Shown one piece after another: positions 43,840 through 50,464 of a stretch of DNA of 64,000 nucleotides. How positions within the stretch are numbered: the stretch's first letter is position 1; each line of letters starts with the position of its first letter. The stretch covers positions 868,001 through 932,000 of the forward strand of contig NZ_CP139487.1 of NCBI RefSeq assembly GCF_034259205.1, given 5' to 3'. The DNA is from Peredibacter starrii. GTDB taxonomy: Bacteria > Bdellovibrionota > Bacteriovoracia > Bacteriovoracales > Bacteriovoracaceae. The position numbers were made by a program, and so were the translations under genes. Below the pieces are notes generated by a model that saw only the letters and a program-made list of their open reading frames with translations, ran no database searches and had not been told where the DNA came from.

Positions 43840-44145
43840 ATGAATGAACTTAATGACGACACAATCTTTGAAGTAATTGAAAAAGAACCTCTGGTGTTTA
43901 TTGATTTCTACGCTTCTTGGTGTGGATCATGCCGTGTGGCCGCTCCAATGTTCTCAAAAGTCGCGGAAGCTGAAGGTGTAAAAATTTATAAGATTGACGT
44001 TGAGAAAAACCCAAAGATCAAAGAGATGGTGACTCTGCCGGGTCTTCCATCAGTTGGATGTTTTAAAAATGGTGAGCCACAAGATCTTGTGAACGTTACG
44101 AAGGAAGAAGCTTTCCGTGAGTTCGTTCAGAAAATGAAGGCGTAA
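43840..44145 (+). CDS. Thioredoxin
   Basis: 101 residues, full thioredoxin length, no signal peptide, so cytosolic. The active site is WCGSC (family WCGPC) in FYASWCGSCRVAAPMF; Ser in place of Pro should raise the redox potential. The cis-proline is in GLPSVGCFKNGE. It lies in a tight run with rapA, a small unknown gene and a GNAT gene (gaps of 9, 2 and 0 bases). Confidence 0.92.
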   Translation: MNELNDDTIFEVIEKEPLVFIDFYASWCGSCRVAAPMFSKVAEAEGVKIYKIDVEKNPKIKEMVTLPGLPSVGCFKNGEPQDLVNVTKEEAFREFVQKMKA

Positions 44146-44147
44146 CA

Positions 44148-44387
44148 ATGAACGCAAAAAACATGAAAGAGCTCGCCGGGAAATATACCTTCGATGAGCT
44201 TAATAAATTTGCTGATGAATTTGAAAATACCGGAGTGGCCCCGGTTAAGACATCAGAAGAGCCGGGGGACCAGATGAGTGATTATCTCATGGCCGCTGAG
44301 CTACGTTTTCTAATGGATGAGCAGGGACTAGATGTGAATAATGCCCTTCGCGAGTTCTCAAAAAGAGTGAGAGGAGTTTTGACTTAA
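44148..44387 (+). CDS. Small helical protein, DUF6952-like
   Basis: 79 residues, no signal, predicted helical, and acidic in the middle. The ending ALREFSKRVRGVLT, after MAAELRFLMDEQG, resembles the small DUF6952 proteins found next to thioredoxin-family genes in Bacteroidetes. The match is from memory and weak, but the genomic position directly behind a thioredoxin is the same. Stop and the next start are adjacent (44387/44388). Confidence 0.6.
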   Translation: MNAKNMKELAGKYTFDELNKFADEFENTGVAPVKTSEEPGDQMSDYLMAAELRFLMDEQGLDVNNALREFSKRVRGVLT

Positions 44388-44846
44388 ATGAATATTAAAA
44401 TCCGTCCCGGGCTTCTCTTTGATATCCAGACAATCGCCGATTTTCAGGTGAAGATGGCCTTTGAAACAGAAAATGGTTTAAAACTTGATCCTCCTACAGT
44501 CGACAAAGGTGTTACTGCAGTGATGGATGATCCTTCAAAGGGCAAATACTGGTTAGCAGAAATTGATGGCCAGGTTGTAGGATGTCTTCTTACTGTTCCG
44601 GAATGGAGTGACTGGCGCAATGGTACCGTTCTATGGATCCATTCGGTTTATGTTCATCCAGATTTCAGAAAGCACGGGGTATATAAGGCCCTTTATTCTC
44701 ATTTGAAGACCATGGTGGAAGAGTCACCAGATCTAAGAGGTCTTCGTCTCTATGTCGATAAAACCAATGTAAAAGCACAAGATGTGTATAAGAAGTTGGG
44801 TATGACGGATGAGCATTATCATTTATACGAGTGGATGAAAGGGTAG
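44388..44846 (+). CDS. GNAT family N-acetyltransferase
   Basis: 152 residues. GNAT motif A is WIHSVYVHPDFRKHGVYKAL (about 83-102), where RKHGV replaces the usual Q/RxxGxG/A, so acetyl-CoA binding is likely but slightly atypical. LYVDKTNVKAQDVYKKLGM is the C-terminal motif B region. Substrate unknown. It starts directly at the end of the upstream gene and is the last gene of the rapA operon. Confidence 0.88.
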   Translation: MNIKIRPGLLFDIQTIADFQVKMAFETENGLKLDPPTVDKGVTAVMDDPSKGKYWLAEIDGQVVGCLLTVPEWSDWRNGTVLWIHSVYVHPDFRKHGVYKALYSHLKTMVEESPDLRGLRLYVDKTNVKAQDVYKKLGMTDEHYHLYEWMKG

Positions 44847-44849
44847 TGT

Positions 44850-44978
44850 AAGAAAACCTAGCTGAGTGTGGGACGATGAAGGGTGTTTGTGCAGGCCTTA
44901 GAGGAACTTCGAAGAGGTTTTAACTTCTTGTTCCGGGGATATTGTGTGAACTTTTTAGGAGTCCTCACCCTCAGCTCA
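44850..44978 (-). ncRNA. Predicted sigma-54-driven structured small RNA, copy A
   Basis: On the minus strand the RNA begins with AGCTGAG (from 44976), which pairs with CTCAGCT (44866-44860). Further pairs follow (CAC with GTG), then a large open bubble, and an apical hairpin in which GGAAC pairs with GTTCC and GAAGTT-side bases close a 6-base loop (44902-44935). The 3' arm is followed by AGGTTTTCTT. A second element at 50.1 kb has the same 117-base span between stem ends and a matching block of about 35 bases. A sigma-54 promoter is placed so that transcription starts at the foot of the stem. No coding frame is conserved between the copies. The outline recalls 6S RNA or Qrr-like regulators, but I recognise neither. 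Confidence 0.6.
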
Positions 44979-45185
44979 ATATCCTTAGAGCAGGATTCGT
45001 GCCAACTTTAAGTCGTTGAAAAGCCGTACTGATTCGGTCTGGAATGGTGCCAGATTGATTCTGCGGTTCTTTTTGAGACCAGGGGGCGGAGTCAGAAAAA
45101 ACCGCTTTAACATCTAGTAAAGCTTTATCACCCAGAGAGAATTTTAGCTGAACCTAAAACTCGATTGTGGATAAAGGTAGAGATC
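44979..45185. promoter_or_regulatory. Remainder of the GNAT to pseudopilin gap: control region with inverted repeats
   Basis: Besides the sigma-54 promoter at 44990-45004, this stretch holds an inverted repeat TCTGG (45038-45042) / CCAGA (45050-45054) and a larger one with arms GCGGTT (45063-45068) and AACCGC (45100-45105) extended by T/A-rich bases. The larger repeat lies about 86-128 bases upstream of the predicted RNA start, the usual place for an activator site. The plus-strand pseudopilin gene must also have its promoter here; I cannot name it. Confidence 0.4.
44990..45004 (-). promoter_or_regulatory. Sigma-54 (-24/-12) promoter of small RNA copy A
   Basis: The minus strand reads TGGCACGAATCCTGC, against consensus TGGCACG-N4-TTGC: one mismatch (C for T in the -12 part). 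GG (45003/45002) and GC (44991/44990) have the required 12-base offset. Counting C as -12 puts the start at 44978, two bases from the closing stem. Confidence 0.75.
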
Positions 45186-46751
45186 ATGCTTAAGAAGCAA
45201 GGCGGTTTCAGTTTAGTTCAAGTGTTAATGTCGATTGGGCTCCTATCTGCACTTGGACTTGGTGTTGCTCAACTGATCCAAGATTCTAATAAGGCCGTTA
45301 ATAAGATGGAAGTAGATGCGGATCTTTTAGTCGTCTACCGAAGCATTATGAGCGTGCTCTCAGATCCGCTCAATTGCGCAGAAACGTTCCGAAATCGTCT
45401 TGCTGCAAATACACCAAATGCTACGATTCAAATTAAGAAGGATGTGAAAGGCGTCTTCGTTAATGAATTTCCTGCTAACCAAGTTTATGGTTCAAAACAA
45501 TTAAAAATTCTAAGTTATTCTCTTTCTGATGCGGCAGCTGATGTTGATGTGGCCACTAAGAATACCACTCATCTTATTATTGAATTCGATCGTGGTATGG
45601 GGAAAGTCGGATCAAGAATCATAACGAAAAAAATTGTTCTGAATGTGCAGGTCGATGCTTCGAACCGGATCACATCTTGTTCGGCCCATGGTGAAACCGG
45701 AAGTGATATCTGGAAATACTCGGCAAATCAGAGCGATATTTTCTTCAGTGGAGGTAATGTAGGAATCAATACCAGTACTCCTGCGGAGAAACTTCACATC
45801 TATCGAGGAAATGCTAAAGTTTATATAGACGGGAATGGTGGTTTAGGTGGACCTCCTTCTGGAATGTTTCTTACAGGAAATAATATTACCGGCCAACAAA
45901 TTGGACTCTTCTTTGGAACTGACGGCCCAATTTACGAACGTGGATTGGTATATGACACTGCCTCGGCCAGATTGAGTCTCGTTAATAATGCAAGTTCTGC
46001 TACGAGGACTCCACGCTTAGTTGTGAAACCAGATGGTAATATCGGAATTGGCGAGATTGATCCCAATCATTTGTTGAGTCTCAAATCACATGGCACTCTC
46101 ATCGGAAACAATGCTCAAATCATGATTAGAGACCCTGATAATCTTTCGAGAGGTCTGGGTATTGGTTATGAGCAAACCAATGCGGTCCAGACTTTTGCCT
46201 TCCTTCAGACATCATTTGATGGAATGGGTCTTTATCCACATCTTGTTATGCAGGCCTCGGGTGGAAATGTCGGAATAGGAACTACAACTGCCTCTCATAA
46301 GCTTGATGTTGTTGGCACCAATGGTACAACGGTGGCCCATTTTTCCGATGGGTCTCAAAGCTGTTCAATTCGTCCAGCAACTTCCGGCAACATCACTTGC
46401 TCTTCGGATGAAAGGCTTAAGAAAAATATTAAGGCATTCTCTAATTCAGAAGCTTTGAGAAAAATTCTGAAGCTTCAAACTGTGACTTTTGAATGGAAGA
46501 GTCTTAATGATGGTGCCCATACTGGCTATATAGCTCAAGCGGTAGAAAAAATTATTCCTGAACTCGTGAGCACTGATAAATCTGGATACAAGCAAATTGG
46601 CCAGATGGGATTAATTCCATGGATAACGAGTGCCATTAAAGAGTTGTATACTGATTCCAATGACAGAATCAAAAAGCTTGAAGCTGAAAATGCTGAGTTA
46701 AGGATTCGGGTTGAGAGAATTGAGAAGATGTATGCGGCTAAAAGTATTTGA
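45186..46751 (+). CDS. Pseudopilin-like protein with S74 tail-fibre chaperone domain
   Basis: 521 residues from the ATG at 45186 (a TTG at 45165 is possible). The N-terminus KKQGGFSLVQVLMSIGLLSA is a type III (prepilin) signal, cleaved after Gly-Gly before Phe, but the +5 glutamate of major pilins is Gln. After a pilin-like helix and about 130 residues of globular sequence come fibre-type segments (GGNVGINTSTPAEKLHIYRG, PDGNIGIGEIDPNHLLSL, GGNVGIGTTTASHKLDVVG). The end is a Peptidase_S74 intramolecular chaperone domain: SSDERLKKNIKAFSNSEALR, then TGYIAQAVEKIIPELV, and a coiled-coil tail. This suggests a pilus-linked fibre or adhesin that trimerises and clips itself. No other pilus genes are next to it. 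Confidence 0.85.
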   Translation: MLKKQGGFSLVQVLMSIGLLSALGLGVAQLIQDSNKAVNKMEVDADLLVVYRSIMSVLSDPLNCAETFRNRLAANTPNATIQIKKDVKGVFVNEFPANQVYGSKQLKILSYSLSDAAADVDVATKNTTHLIIEFDRGMGKVGSRIITKKIVLNVQVDASNRITSCSAHGETGSDIWKYSANQSDIFFSGGNVGINTSTPAEKLHIYRGNAKVYIDGNGGLGGPPSGMFLTGNNITGQQIGLFFGTDGPIYERGLVYDTASARLSLVNNASSATRTPRLVVKPDGNIGIGEIDPNHLLSLKSHGTLIGNNAQIMIRDPDNLSRGLGIGYEQTNAVQTFAFLQTSFDGMGLYPHLVMQASGGNVGIGTTTASHKLDVVGTNGTTVAHFSDGSQSCSIRPATSGNITCSSDERLKKNIKAFSNSEALRKILKLQTVTFEWKSLNDGAHTGYIAQAVEKIIPELVSTDKSGYKQIGQMGLIPWITSAIKELYTDSNDRIKKLEAENAELRIRVERIEKMYAAKSI

Positions 46752-46760
46752 CGCTTTTCC

Positions 46761-46776
46761 ACTTCGGCGCCGAAGT
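46761..46776. repeat. Perfect 16-base palindrome after the fibre gene
   Basis: ACTTCGGCGCCGAAGT is its own reverse complement and stands 9 bases after the stop of the pseudopilin-fibre gene. There is no T run, so it may be a factor-dependent stop, an RNA-end stabiliser or a protein-binding site rather than a classical terminator. Confidence 0.6.
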
Positions 46777-46902
46777 CTTAAGATTGGCTAATAAATTCGG
46801 CAACTTACGCTCTGTCTAAACCCTATACACCCCTGGAAATATATTCAATCGGTCCCCTGAAAATCCACCAGCTCTCTATAATCCTTCCATCAAGGATTAT
46901 TA

Positions 46903-48768
46903 ATGAAGAAGCTCACTATTCTTTCACTAGTGCTTTTCACAGCTCTTGCTCAGGCAGGAGAGGTTGAAGTTAGGGGCTCAGAGTTCTTTAAAAAAGAAGT
47001 AGAGGAGTCGCTAAGACTTCTGCCAACGAATTACCTTGATGCTGTTAAAAAGAAAGTAACGATTGAAGAAGAGTCACTAAAGTCAGATCAGTTCTATACA
47101 GAGAATCTTTGTAAATTAAATGAGAAAGTAAAATTCGGTTATACCCTAAGACACAAAGTCGCGATCAGCTCACGCCTTGTGAGGCTTGCGAATTCAAATG
47201 CGGATTCGTTTGATTGCGCTCATGGCTCGTTTCAGAACATGCTTCGTGCCACTATCATTCACGAACTTACTCACGTAAAAGACAATGCTGAGAAGATCAG
47301 CTCTGACGTAGATTTTCAGCGCATTGTTGGAATGAAGCGTGTGAATTCTCGTAGTAAAAAATCTGTGATGAATGCCAACACTTCGACTTCACCTGATGCT
47401 TACGAGTTTACAAATCTTGAAGAATCTCTAGGTGTAAACGTTGAGTATCTGGTGCTTGATCCTGAGTTTGAGTGTCGTAAACCAGCGACTGCTAATTTCT
47501 TATCAAAAAAGCTTAACATCGCTCTTAAGGGCGAGTGTCAGAAGAACTATAAAGTTCTCGCTCAGTCTGCTTTCCTGGAAGATAATTATCAACTTGCCAC
47601 AAGCATTGATCCAAAACGTGTTTACCAAGTTCATTATCTTTTCGCCGGTAAAGGGCAACAGCTTATGTCTCGATGGGGACATGCGATGTTCCGCCTGATT
47701 GTTTGTGCTCCTCACAGAAAGACAGTTGGCCCTGAGTGTATGAATGATGTTTCTCATCATCTGGCCTTAAGCTACCGCGCTTATATGTCGGACATGAATC
47801 TTAACTATATGAAGGGCATGTTTGGTGGTTACCCATCACAACTTTTCGTCATGCGCTTCCTGGAGATTCAGCAAGAGTATACTAAGTTTGAACTTCGTGA
47901 GCTTTACAGCGTTCCACTAAAAATGACGGCGGCACAAAAGCAAGATTTCATCGATATCACGCTTGAGCGCTACTGGACTTACCAAGGTAAGTACTACTTC
48001 TTCGATAATAACTGCGGTACTGAAACGAAAAAACACCTGGCAGTAGCATTGGATGAAGAACAGGCCGATATGATTTCATCAATCACTCCGCTTAAGCTTT
48101 ATAACGATATCGTAAAACACGAAGACGATCTCTCTGACGGTAACCTTCAAGGTCTATCGAAAGATCAAATGATCGCCAAACGCTACTTGATACCAAGCAT
48201 GTTCCAGGACTTTAACTCAAGCTATCAGTTCCTACGTCCTTATATGAGTTCATTTAAAGACTCTGACTTCAATAAGTTCCTGAAGAAGACCACGGCGAGA
48301 GCTCGTCTGATGGATCTGGAGAAGTTTAAGAACGACTTTCTTGGAATGACAGACGTAAATCTTAAAAAACAAATCATGATGAAGCTTACTCATCTAGAGC
48401 GATACCTTTCTACTCGTTACATGATGGCCATTCCTAAAAAGGCGATGGAAATGATGGATAAGGACCAAGACCTTAAAGATGCCGTGATGCAAATGGGTGA
48501 GTCTCTTAAAGAACTGAATGTTCAACCATGGAACGTAGTGAACTCTCTGTACGGTGTACCAACCGCGGATGAGTTCCAGGAACTGTATCCAAAATTCATC
48601 GAAGGTCGCAAAAACGCTGTGGCCTCTTCACTTGATCAACAAATGGAAAACCTAGATTCATTACTTGGCAGATCTTACTTCACGAAAGAACTGGCCGAGA
48701 TGGAAGACATGAAAAAAATTAAAACGATTACGAATGAATTTGTTCAGAACGTAAGTGTAATTAAATAA
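46903..48768 (+). CDS. Exported metalloprotease-like and Lnb/DUF4105-like fusion
   Basis: 621 residues. Signal peptide 1-18 (ending LAQA). Residues 115-130 hold IIHELTHVKDNAE, an HExxH zinc motif (H120, E121, H124), in a putative metalloprotease domain. From about 240 to 390 the sequence follows the Lnb N-terminal (DUF4105) pattern: YLFAGKGQQLMSRWGHAMFR with the conserved Gly-His (H260), and YYFFDNNCGTETKKHL with the Asn-Cys pair (C371). Lnb-type domains carry out lipoprotein N-terminal acyl transfer, and related ones are cysteine hydrolases. The last 200 residues are helical and unknown. -10 TATAAT lies at 46877-46882 and AAGGA precedes the ATG. It is followed at once by three small exported paralogues. 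Confidence 0.8.
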   Translation: MKKLTILSLVLFTALAQAGEVEVRGSEFFKKEVEESLRLLPTNYLDAVKKKVTIEEESLKSDQFYTENLCKLNEKVKFGYTLRHKVAISSRLVRLANSNADSFDCAHGSFQNMLRATIIHELTHVKDNAEKISSDVDFQRIVGMKRVNSRSKKSVMNANTSTSPDAYEFTNLEESLGVNVEYLVLDPEFECRKPATANFLSKKLNIALKGECQKNYKVLAQSAFLEDNYQLATSIDPKRVYQVHYLFAGKGQQLMSRWGHAMFRLIVCAPHRKTVGPECMNDVSHHLALSYRAYMSDMNLNYMKGMFGGYPSQLFVMRFLEIQQEYTKFELRELYSVPLKMTAAQKQDFIDITLERYWTYQGKYYFFDNNCGTETKKHLAVALDEEQADMISSITPLKLYNDIVKHEDDLSDGNLQGLSKDQMIAKRYLIPSMFQDFNSSYQFLRPYMSSFKDSDFNKFLKKTTARARLMDLEKFKNDFLGMTDVNLKKQIMMKLTHLERYLSTRYMMAIPKKAMEMMDKDQDLKDAVMQMGESLKELNVQPWNVVNSLYGVPTADEFQELYPKFIEGRKNAVASSLDQQMENLDSLLGRSYFTKELAEMEDMKKIKTITNEFVQNVSVIK

Positions 48769-48784
48769 CCCTTTGGAGGATTTT

Positions 48785-49186
48785 ATGAAAAAACTACTTT
48801 TTGTTGCTGCTCTTGCTCTAACTGTTGGCTCTATGAACTCTTTTGCTGTTTCTTTCGTTGAAACGACAGCTTCTCCGTTCATTACGGCGACTCGTCTTCT
48901 TGAGTCTACGGTTGCGGCCCCTTTCCTTTCAACTCTAGCTACAGTTCAGCAGCGTGGTGTTGCTGGTCGTGAGCAGATTAAAGATGAGATGGTTGCTCTT
49001 AACGACGATATCGTTGCTGGTCGCGTGAGTTCGATCGATGAAGTTCGTCAGCCTGCCCTAAAAGAGCTTTTCGCTGAAATCGCTTCAGATGAATCACAAA
49101 TGGATCAAATTAATTCAGTAGTAACTGAAGGTTCTGAACTTCACAAGGTTGCGACTGCTGTTTCTTACTTAATGCTTGCTGAGTAA
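48785..49186 (+). CDS. Small secreted protein, tandem family member 1
   Basis: 133 residues from the ATG at 48785, chosen for the GGAGG 6 bases before it. Signal peptide ends NSFA. The mature part is TTASPFITATRLLESTV, then LSTLATVQQRGVAGREQIKD, DEVRQPALKELFAEIASDES and a hydrophobic end. It shares about two-thirds of its mature residues with member 3, and fewer with member 2. Function unknown. Helical throughout, exported, and encoded right after the metalloprotease/Lnb-like gene with a 16-base gap. Confidence 0.85.
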   Translation: MKKLLFVAALALTVGSMNSFAVSFVETTASPFITATRLLESTVAAPFLSTLATVQQRGVAGREQIKDEMVALNDDIVAGRVSSIDEVRQPALKELFAEIASDESQMDQINSVVTEGSELHKVATAVSYLMLAE

Positions 49187-49205
49187 TCCTCGGCTTGGAG
49201 GTCCT

Positions 49206-49619
49206 ATGAAGAAAATTTTGATGGCAATGATTTTGATGTTCTCGATGAATTCTTTTGCGCAGGTTGCGCTTGAGATGTCGACGGCCACATCTCTATCACC
49301 TTTTGCAACTGCCACTCGGTTTCTGGAATACGGCTCGGTAACGACTCTGGCCCCTTTCGCTTTGACGATTGCCACGGCCCAGTCGAGAGGAGTTGCAGGG
49401 AAGGAACAAATCAAGGACGAATTAGTGGAACTTAATGAGGACATGATCGCAGGACGCGTGACTACAATTGAAGAGGTTCGTCAGCCAACGTTAAGAGAGT
49501 TGTTCGAAGAAATTGCTGCGGATGAAGAGCAAATGAACAACATTAAGTCTGCGCTTCAGATGGATACGGAGCTAAAAACTATCTCGACAGCGGTTACGAT
49601 TGCGATGTTGATTGAATAA
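49206..49619 (+). CDS. Small secreted protein, tandem family member 2 (divergent)
   Basis: 137 residues from the ATG at 49206, with TTGGAGG as ribosome binding site. Signal peptide ends NSFA. It keeps the family core (SPFATATRFLEYGSV, RGVAGKEQIKDELVELNEDM, EEVRQPTLRELFEEIAADEE) but has an extra insertion in the N-terminal part and different hydrophobic residues, so it is the most diverged of the three. Codon choice and spacing match its neighbours. The three genes most likely arose by two tandem duplications. Confidence 0.85.
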   Translation: MKKILMAMILMFSMNSFAQVALEMSTATSLSPFATATRFLEYGSVTTLAPFALTIATAQSRGVAGKEQIKDELVELNEDMIAGRVTTIEEVRQPTLRELFEEIAADEEQMNNIKSALQMDTELKTISTAVTIAMLIE

Positions 49620-49647
49620 AAAATTAAACCATTCCTTAGGAGGAATT

Positions 49648-50040
49648 ATGAAAAAACTAATCATGCTTGCTGCTTTGGCCCTTTCAGTTAATGCTTTCGC
49701 CGTTTCATTTGTTCAAACGACGGCTTCTCCATTTGTTACTGCAACTCGTCTGGTTGAGCTTACAGTTCTTGCTCCTTTCGCAAGTACTCTTGCTACTGTT
49801 CAACAGCGTGGTGTTGCTGGCCAGGAACAACTAAAAGATGAACTGGTTGCTCTTAACGATGATATGCTTTCAGGTGCTGTTAAAACAATCGATGAAGTTC
49901 GTCAGCCTGCTCTTAAAGAGCTTTTCGCTGAGATCGCTGCTGATCAATCACAAATGAATAGCATCAATTCTGTGCTTGAATCTGATTCTGATCTTGAAAA
50001 AATCGCTGGAACAGTTGCTGCTGTTCTTATGAATCAATAG
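49648..50040 (+). CDS. Small secreted protein, tandem family member 3
   Basis: 130 residues from the ATG at 49648, with AGGAGG before it. Signal peptide ends NAFA. The mature part (AVSFVQTTASPFVTATRLVE, ATVQQRGVAGQEQLKDELVA, DEVRQPALKELFAEIAADQS) is close to member 1, suggesting recent duplication or gene conversion. A strong bidirectional terminator follows 20 bases after the stop. Confidence 0.85.
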   Translation: MKKLIMLAALALSVNAFAVSFVQTTASPFVTATRLVELTVLAPFASTLATVQQRGVAGQEQLKDELVALNDDMLSGAVKTIDEVRQPALKELFAEIAADQSQMNSINSVLESDSDLEKIAGTVAAVLMNQ

Positions 50041-50060
50041 TTAATTATTCTTAAATTCCC

Positions 50061-50097
50061 AAAAAAAAAGCCCGAGTTAAAACTCGGGCTTTTTTTA
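50061..50097. terminator. Bidirectional terminator shared by the secreted-family operon and small RNA copy B
   Basis: A stem of at least 7 base pairs (GCCCGAG/CTCGGGC, extendable to AGCCCGAGTT/AACTCGGGCT) spans 50069-50090, with nine A residues before and seven T residues after. It can stop the plus-strand triplet and also the minus-strand RNA that starts near 50229. Confidence 0.93.
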
Positions 50098-50230
50098 TTT
50101 TTTAAAACCTGCAGGGGAAGGAACGGGGATATTTAAAGGGAGGGCTTTATGGGGAAAAGTGTAGTGGTTTAAGCTAGCTTTTCCTGGGACATTTTCTGAA
50201 CTTTTTTATGGAGTTCGGTCCCCCTGCTTG
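50061..50230 (-). ncRNA. Predicted sigma-54-driven structured small RNA, copy B
   Basis: On the minus strand GCAGGGG (50227-50221) pairs with CCCCTGC (50117-50111), and inside it GAAC (50216-50213, read as minus-strand GAAC) pairs with GTTC (50124-50121). An open bubble follows and an apical hairpin in which GGAAAAG pairs with CTTTTCC (50153-50184). The span between outer stem ends is 117 bases, the same as in copy A. The block on the 5' side of the bubble, ACTCC-ATAAAAAAGTTC then A-rich and TCCC, agrees with copy A in about 28 of 35 positions. The transcript should end at the bidirectional terminator. C-rich and CTCC-type unpaired stretches could pair with ribosome binding sites; this is inference. 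Confidence 0.6.
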
Positions 50231-50464
50231 GAGACATATAAAGCAAGGGTGATGCCAATGAATAAGGATGCGAGTTCAGTCATAACCTCCCAAAAAGATA
50301 TAGTTATTCCTATCGTCAAAATAAAAAAGCTCTTAGTCAGATTGCCCCAACGGGAAAAAAGGGTAGGGGCAAAACTGTCAGATATGATTTGTAAGGTTGT
50401 GTAAGTTCCAAGATTCTACGAAGTTAACCCAATTCTATTGATGTAAGAATATGTAAGACGCGTG
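50228..50464. promoter_or_regulatory. Upstream region of small RNA copy B, no gene
   Basis: No open frame with a ribosome binding site is seen. Besides the sigma-54 promoter, there is an inverted repeat TTGCCCC (50342-50348) / GGGGCAA (50366-50372) about 112-142 bases upstream of the predicted RNA start, where a sigma-54 activator site would be expected. It differs in sequence from the repeat at the same relative place upstream of copy A. Confidence 0.4.
50243..50257 (-). promoter_or_regulatory. Sigma-54 (-24/-12) promoter of small RNA copy B
   Basis: The minus strand reads TGGCATCACCCTTGC. TGGCA and TTGC match the consensus, and GG to GC has the required 12-base offset. Counting C (50243) as -12 puts the start near 50231, within about 3 bases of the closing stem, the same arrangement as in copy A. 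Confidence 0.75.

Noticed and set aside
44860-44976. Reading structured element A as a plus-strand RNA
   Set aside because: The stems pair in both directions, but only the minus strand has a promoter and a T-rich 3' end in the right places; copy B has no room for a plus-strand promoter after its upstream terminator.
44847-45004. 6S RNA, SRP RNA, RNase P RNA or c-di-GMP riboswitch as identity of the RNA elements
   Set aside because: None of the conserved cores of SRP, RNase P or GEMM are present, and the elements are shorter than typical 6S RNA; only the overall outline is 6S-like.
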